Shown here: positions 58,181-64,000 of the stretch, one piece after another | How positions within the stretch are numbered: position 1 is the stretch's first letter | How the letters are laid out: the number at the start of each line of letters is the position of its first letter | From: Salminus brasiliensis | Lineage: Eukaryota > Chordata > Actinopteri > Characiformes > Bryconidae | Assembly: GCF_030463535.1 (NCBI RefSeq) | Contig: NC_132881.1 | Span: forward strand, 11,268,526-11,332,525 | Length of the DNA: 64,000 nucleotides | Reading direction: 5' to 3' | The notes under the pieces: model-generated | What the model saw: the letters and a program-made list of their open reading frames with translations, nothing else | What the model was told of the DNA's origin: nothing | Database searches by the model: none | Translations under genes and position numbers: made by a program

Positions 58181-58432
58181 ATTTTCATAGCTTTAGTTCC
58201 ACTGCGCCACAGCTCAATACTGGGGGGCTTTATACCCCTCTGCCCCACGACTGGCATTAGGCAGCATGGTGCCAATAGGTGAATGCTCCAGAGAGTCCTA
58301 TTCTGTTGGCACTACTTCTCTACAAAGACTAAAGTGTGTGCATTTGCATATATGTGCAATGGGTGCAATTTAAAGTAGCTGAATGCATTCATTAGAAGGG
58401 GTGTCCACAAACATTTGGGCATATAGTGTGGG
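58181..58432. mobile_element. Non-autonomous DNA transposon end (mariner-like terminus)
   Basis: Ends AAGGGGTGTCCACAAACATTTGGGCATATAGTG, written here in two parts: GTGTCCACAAACATTTGG then GCATATAGTG. This is a terminus frequently seen in fish Tc1/mariner-derived MITEs. The same terminus with changes is at 55132-55165. The left limit is not certain. Confidence 0.5.
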
Positions 58433-59085
58433 TTAAGTGAAAGGGTTTGCAAGTAGTTTTAGACAACCCAAATTTTAAAAATTTTTTTTACAGTAAAATG
58501 TTACAATATCTGCAGTTTATTGAACAATTCTTCATGCAGCTCATGATTAAACATCTGTTCTGAAAGAAAACGTAGATTTATTTACAAGAGAAGTGATCAT
58601 TAAAGTGCAGTGGTTGAATGTTCTTCACCTCATCTACAGAGGAGCTTTACTACCTCTGATCTGAAGGAGGAGTCTATTAAATGAGGGAGGATCATGGTAG
58701 AAGGGTTTCTAGGTTGCGATGGTGTGTGATTTACCTGCTGAGGAGTACTGACAGACGTGGAGATGCAGCTGCAGAGGAAGGATTCCTCGAATCCTGAAAC
58801 TAAAATAAATTTAATAAAAATACACCTCAATAGATAAATGTACCATTTCTGTAGGAAATAAATCTTGCTGTTGTTAAAACAACCCTTGAGGAGCAGATCT
58901 GTGATACTCATCACACGGGTTCCTACAACAGCTTGCACTGCTAATGACAGAAAGAACAGAAAACCCAGAGAAAGCTGAAGGTGTGGAAGGCGATGCCAAG
59001 GCCCAGCTCATTTGTGTGACTACTTGATTTCAGATCCCCTGAGGTGGTGTACTGAAGCTAAATTACACACATTCAGTCACTGTCA
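58433..59085. other. Intergenic DNA with a segment repeated from 55396
   Basis: 58705-58800 repeats TTTACCTGCTGAGGAGTACT and GACAGACGTGGAGATGCAG from 55400-55438 without the hAT insertion. Thus 58705-58800 is an uninterrupted relative of the hAT target site. No gene seen. Confidence 0.55.
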
Positions 59086-59340
59086 AGTCAGGTCAGATTT
59101 ATTTGTATAACGCTTTTTACAACTGTTGTCATCACAAAGCAGCTTTACATAATTTGTACTTAATAAAGGACAGAGACAGAGAAGAAAGAAGAAATAACAT
59201 GAAGGATCAAAGACCCCCCGTGAGCAAGCCAACGGCGACAGTTGCAAGGAAAAACTCCCTCAGAGCTGGAGGAAGAAACCTTGGGAGGAACCAAGACCCA
59301 CAAGGGGGACCCATCCTCCTTTGGTCAGAACTATTTAAAC
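59086..59340. repeat. Interspersed fish repeat
   Basis: Contains ATTTATTTGTATAACGCTTT, ACAAAGCAGCTTTACA, GGAAAAACTCCCTCAGAG and AACCTTGGGAGGAACCAAG in the order seen in a very abundant teleost repeat. The overlapping open frames at 59103-59427 are translations of this repeat. Confidence 0.7.
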
Positions 59341-59785
59341 ATTAATGATAAAAATTACCAAAGCAGATATAACAGAAAGTTAATAGTGGTGATATTAATA
59401 GTGGCAGACAGCCACGAGTCCATCTAGGTTTCAACACGGCCACCAAACAGGCAGCAGCGGCAGGCAGGAGAGCTGCCGGTCCGCCGTGGGTGGTGGTGGT
59501 GGGGGGCCTGCTGGTCGGACTGGTAGGTGGCAGCTGGTCTGACACAGGTAGAGGGGACCTCAGTGGGAATCTTCCAGCAGGTCGGGCTGGGTGGCCATTT
59601 ACTCTGAAAAGGTAAAAAGACAGAGTTAGTTCTGAGAGGATTTTATGGAGAGCAGAGAATGTTGAGCAGTATCAGAGTGTGTCTGACGACTGGAAAGTTC
59701 TGGGATAGACTCATCTTTGTGAGAGGCAGTTTTCCTTTCCCTGGATGTCTGGTTTAACTCATCTGAATCTAATGTGCTTTAGCAT
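59341..59785. other. Intergenic DNA, no gene seen
   Basis: Includes a G/T-rich stretch (59480-59510). No supported coding frame. Confidence 0.4.
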
Positions 59786-59787
59786 TA

Positions 59788-60045
59788 GTGCAGCATGGCA
59801 GTGGCGCAGGGTGTGGGTGGCACAGCTCCAGGGGCTCCAGGTTGTGGCTTTAACCCTGGCTCTGGTCATTGTGAGAAGTTTGGTGTGTTCATCCTGTGTC
59901 CAAGTGAGCTTCCTCCCACCTCCACATGGTAGGTGAATTGGCTGTGCTTACTTGCCTGTAGGTGTGTGTCTCTAGGTGCAGTAGCACCCTTTCCAGGGAG
60001 TATTCTTGCCTTGTGATGATTCAGGAAAGGCTCCAGAGAAAAATA
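59788..60045 (+). mobile_element. tRNA-derived SINE, diverged
   Basis: The head GCAGTGGCGCAGGGTGTGG resembles a tRNA A-box region. GTTGTGGCTTTAACCCTGGC is a damaged B-box. The body has GTTTGGTGTGTTCATCCTGTG, CTTCCTCCCACCTCCACATG, AGGTGAATTGGCTGTGC and TTTCCAGGGAGTATTC in the order of a common fish SINE. Truncated at the right end. Confidence 0.7.
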
Positions 60046-60720
60046 AGAAAAAAAAACATCTGTGACCAATTGCCTGATTGGCGTTAATAGGTTAGTATGA
60101 TGCTTACCTTGGTCTTTTAGGGTACATGGATTCCCGCACTCCAGCTGCCAGATTGCTATAAGAGATACGTCACATTAATATAGCTTGCATTTACACTCAT
60201 ATTTCAAACAGAGGTTCCTGTAATGAAAGGGTAAATCAGATCATGCTGTTTATATGCTTTAAACCTGTACAGACCAAAGGAGCCAACACCTCCAACTGAG
60301 CACAGCCTCTTTCTGACAGACCTGCAGAGTTTAAAGAGGTCAGAGAAGGTCAGATCAGTGAAGAGTGATACAGCTCTAACAATCACACCAAGCTCCAGTC
60401 AGAGGAGGGGGAGTTTTTCAGGAGGAGTTTAGGGCAGTGAGAGCTGTTGAAGTGAACTGGCTTTTCTTTATTGATAACTACCAATGTGGAGAACTGGTAG
60501 CGTTATGTTTACCTGAACCTCCATGCTGCTAAATATCAGGCGTTCACAAGTAGATCAGCAGCAGTTATAAACAGACCTGTCGCAGTAATTACGTTAGAAA
60601 CTGATCGTATGATCAATGATTATGACCTCCATCATTTTAGAGGAATCGATAATGAAGTTTTGTTTATTTGTGTGTTTTTAAGACCTTTAACCAGGCGAGC
60701 TTTTCTGTTCTCCCCTCTAC
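60046..60720. other. Intergenic DNA, no gene recognised
   Basis: 60240-60420 has balanced base composition and a 60-codon minus-strand frame (60386-60204), but nothing recognisable. Confidence 0.4.
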
Positions 60721-60722
60721 CA

Positions 60723-60770
<48 letters not shown>
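60723..60770. repeat. (CA)n(GA)n compound microsatellite
   Basis: About 17 CA dinucleotides followed by about 7 GA dinucleotides. Confidence 0.95.
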
Positions 60771-61010
60771 CCTTTAATTAATAAAACTATTTTCGATCAT
60801 CTATTATTCCATTACTTTTCCTAATGTTTTAGTTTTTGCTGTGGTATCGTTTCAGTATCGGTATTGAGATATTTAGGCAGGTATCGTATCTAAAGTCATA
60901 AGTTTGGTATCGTGACAACACTACTGTTTATCAGGTAAATAGAAAAATATAAATAAGTAAATTACCTCTTACTTCTTATACTGAGAGCAGAAACCTCTGA
61001 TAAAAATGAA

Positions 61011-61018
61011 TCTATCTC

Positions 61019-61053
<35 letters not shown>

Positions 61054-61123
61054 GTCTGTCTCTCTGTCTGTCTGTCTCTCTATCTGTCTGTCTGTCTGTC
61101 TCTCTGTCTGTCTGTCTGTCTGT
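61011..61123. repeat. (TCTG)n/(TCTA)n microsatellite
   Basis: Imperfect tetranucleotide tract mixing TCTG, TCTA and TCTC. The reading frame of 61 codons on the minus strand here is a translation of the repeat. Confidence 0.95.
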
Positions 61124-61317
61124 AACCCTGTTAAAATTAGGAGCCTCTTTCTGAGCTCTTCTACAGAGGCTGTTCATTTGCCCCGCCCACCTTCTCTCCC
61201 CCTCTTCACTTCTTGCTCTCTTCAAGTGTGAGTGTGTGTTGTGTCCAGAGCTGATGCTGTGGTGCTATTTTTTGTGAGCAGTTATTGAAGTTAAAAGCTG
61301 ATTAAGGGTCCAGAGGG

Positions 61318-61350
61318 GATATAAAATCCCCCATTCCTCGTTTTTTCAGT
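61318..61350 (+). promoter_or_regulatory. Candidate TATA promoter
   Basis: TATAAAA at 61320-61326 in GGGGATATAAAATCCCCC, with a pyrimidine-rich stretch about 30 bp downstream as a possible start region. It is followed by a candidate first exon that ends at a good donor. Plus strand inferred. Confidence 0.45.
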
Positions 61351-61414
61351 GTTCTTTAGTCCTGAGTTTGATAAACTCTCATCAGTTTGTGTTCAGTTGT
61401 GAAGAGAAACACCG
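61350..61414 (+). other. Candidate non-coding first exon
   Basis: About 65 nt between the putative start and the donor ACCG|GTGAGT (GT at 61415-61416). Contains no ATG-initiated frame of length. The next exon is not identified in the window. Confidence 0.35.
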
Positions 61415-61771
61415 GTGAGTTCAGACAGGGCTGTTTAAGGAGGGATTATGAGTTAGTAAGTGTAGATTTCCAAGTGATAAGATGTTGAAAGTGTTGATAA
61501 GGGAGTTAAAAGATTATTAAACAGCCGGAGTATAAATGTGGGAGACAGACCTCGGCTAGTTCGTTTCAGCTGCTAAGCTGTAGGCTAACAGGCAGAGGCT
61601 AGCGGGATTAGCATCTTGTTTAAGTGTAAATCTACGATGTTAAGTGTTAAATCCTGCTGTTTACGGACTCAGAGACATGCTGAGATGAATATGCTTGTCG
61701 TACAGTCTTGCTGAACTTAGTGCTGTATCGTACAGGTTGTTTTGTTGACGGGAAAAGCGAGCGAATTTGTC

Positions 61772-61818
61772 CAAGATGGCGAGACTACACTTCCCAGAGT
61801 ACTGCGCGAGTGACGTCA
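61772..61818 (+). promoter_or_regulatory. YY1, ZNF143-like and CRE motif cluster
   Basis: CAAGATGGCG (61772-61781) matches the YY1 consensus. ACTACACTTCCCAGAG (61784-61799) closely matches the ZNF143/SBS core. TGACGTCA (61811-61818) is a perfect CRE. These three often co-occur in vertebrate TATA-less, CpG-containing promoters. CpG dinucleotides are locally enriched. Confidence 0.55.
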
Positions 61819-61827
61819 GAAGCGGGA

Positions 61828-61856
<29 letters not shown>
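61828..61856. repeat. (CA)n microsatellite
   Basis: About 14 CA dinucleotides directly after the CRE. Confidence 0.95.
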
Positions 61857-61858
<2 letters not shown>

Positions 61859-62940
61859 CTTAGTCTATCCGGGTAGTGAAGATTTAAACACACTTTTCTG
61901 ACACTTTGAGACGATATTACTCCAGAAAGGAACTTTGATTATAACAAAAGGAAAAAACTGTTGGTTCACATTTCAGACTTAAAGGACTGTTATATTGTTA
62001 AAGTTGAGTAAAATATCTCATGAATTCTTGCCTCTGAAGTTTATTATTTTACTACCATTTAATCTTTTGTTGAGGGTCTTATGTGTATTGGGTTTTGTTG
62101 TTAAATCTGAACTTCTGCATTTTTCCAATACTGTTAATTTATTTTTTTATAGAGCCTCATTGATCTACAGTTTCCTCTTATAACTCATTTATAACTCCTA
62201 CTCCATTTTTATGTTTTTTTTTCTTTCCTATTAGCCACTCACAACTATTCACACACACACATAAGAAGAAGGTCACATCATTTCTGTGAATAAATATATG
62301 AGTGTATCTTTAACCCTGTACTCACTGGTCCGTCACATCTCTGTCCAAGCTCTCCTTAGAGTACCTAGTGAGATGTAGACACTGGTCCAAACCCCTGAAG
62401 AATCCCAACCTATGGTTGATCTGTCTCTCGTTAGAAATTTCTATTGTGGTGTAACGGTTGGTGTAGACACTGAGTTAGCTAACGTAGCTCCTGTGTTACA
62501 TTTACGCGTACTACGTATCTGTCTATCTACCTAACTAGACAGATTTGATCCATTTGAAGAAGTTGTAGGACAGTCAGGACATTTCTCTTTGTTTTATTTC
62601 AGAAACAGGTTTCTGTAATGAAAGAGAAAAGCAGAAAATGCTGTTTATTGTTTAAATAGAAAAATGTAAAGAATTATTTGAATTAAATGACCCCTTGCCT
62701 CTTATACTAAGAGCAGAAAATTCAGAGGAATTCATCTATCCAACTATCTATCTATTTATCTAGCTAGCTAGCTATGTGTCTATCCACCCGTCATTGTTTT
62801 TATCCAGTTGGTGAAATTGCAGCGCCCTCATTCCCCCAGAATCACCAGGTAGTTAACATGTCACATAGTCACAAGTCTCTACTGTGTATGGGCTGGTGAT
62901 GAGTCAACTACCAGTGACAGATACCAGATACCAGTACCAG
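61857..62940. other. Intergenic or intronic DNA, no gene seen
   Basis: AT-rich. (CTAT)n/(CTAG)n tract at about 62735-62775. No supported coding frame. Confidence 0.45.
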
Positions 62941-62949
62941 ATAATGTGC

Positions 62950-63280
62950 TGCATGAGGCTTGTCTGTCCTGGTTGTTCTTTAAACAGCCCAGCTGGTATC
63001 CTTTCCTTCAGCTCCCTCAGCTTGTCCCTTATCTTGAGAACGTAGGACAGGATGTTTAGCCTTTCAGTCTTTCTCAGAGCAAATGCTTCCGGGTAGCATA
63101 GACCCAGATTACTAAAATATGGCGATTTCCTGCCCGGCCTCTTGGTAAAGGGTGTATTATATCCATGGCAATCCGTGAAAATGGCATGTCAATAACTGTC
63201 AGACTTATTAATGGCACCCTGTCTGACTTTTTCTCAGATGCTGTTAACTGACACTCTGGACAGACATTACAAAATTCAGC
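62950..63280 (-). pseudogene. Old Gypsy integrase fragment, cut by Tc1
   Basis: The minus-strand frame reads VAEFCNVCPECQLTAS (integrase zinc-finger Cys pair), SLTVIDMPFSRIAMDII (first catalytic Asp region) and PLPRGRAGNRHILVI. These motifs are typical of Ty3/Gypsy integrase. It decays to the left of ~63075. Its 5' side is cut at 63281 by the Tc1 insertion. Confidence 0.7.
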
Positions 63281-63282
63281 TA

Positions 63283-64000
<718 letters not shown>

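Noticed and set aside
59103..59545. Frames over 59103-59545 as coding
   Set aside because: The left part is a known type of interspersed repeat and the rest is low-complexity G/T-rich sequence.

Overview
The window is vertebrate, almost certainly teleost fish, repeat-rich DNA. The evidence is tandem eukaryotic tRNA genes (one type with an intron), Ty3/Gypsy elements of two lineages, an L2-type LINE, a class I endogenous retrovirus, two Tc1-family transposons, a hAT element, tRNA-derived SINEs of types common in ostariophysan fish, and many microsatellites. No complete single-copy host protein gene was recognised. Nearly every long open frame belongs to a transposable element, and most are broken.

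Layout. 1-3187: four ~0.92 kb tandem units, each carrying an intron-containing tRNA-Arg(TCT) and a tRNA-Thr(AGT) on the minus strand; some copies are clean and others decayed. 3188-7651: a minus-strand Ty3/Gypsy element with two ~204 bp LTRs abuts the last, cut-off tRNA-Thr. 7652-11250: AT-rich intergenic DNA with one direct duplication. 11250-13200 and 15660-16830: two copies of one L2-like LINE in opposite orientation. 16835-17256: a minus-strand retroviral LTR fragment.

17257-40262 and 46881-48030: the most unusual part, a ~24 kb tandem array with a ~138 bp unit (about 165 units by length). Each typical unit looks like a complete mini-gene segment: a ~55 nt intron with GTAAGT/GTAGGT donor, TTGAC branch-point match, pyrimidine tract and TTACAG acceptor, then a ~83 nt exon-like block. 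Central units are homogenised and include recent 3.7 and 1.87 kb duplications. Edge units have diverged exon blocks but keep the intron signals. A stretch with a polyadenylation signal (48292) follows the right edge. No reading frame survives from unit to unit, so a non-coding multi-exon transcript or a satellite grown from one is more likely than a protein gene.

40263-46880: a 5'-truncated class I endogenous retrovirus on the minus strand (RT end, RNase H, integrase, env, 3' LTR with a SINE inside) interrupts the array. A fragment of the same LTR family also borders the left edge of the array.

48300-64000: ordinary accessory DNA. It holds an internally deleted chromodomain-type Gypsy element (50600-52300), a decayed Tc1 (52680-54048), a hAT element with a perfect 8-bp target duplication (55440-56288), other interspersed repeats and SINEs, two promoter-like clusters (61320-61414 and 61772-61818), and at the right end a Tc1 element with an open transposase inserted into an old Gypsy integrase fragment. 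All coordinates and motifs were read by eye; repeat boundaries without target duplications are approximate.
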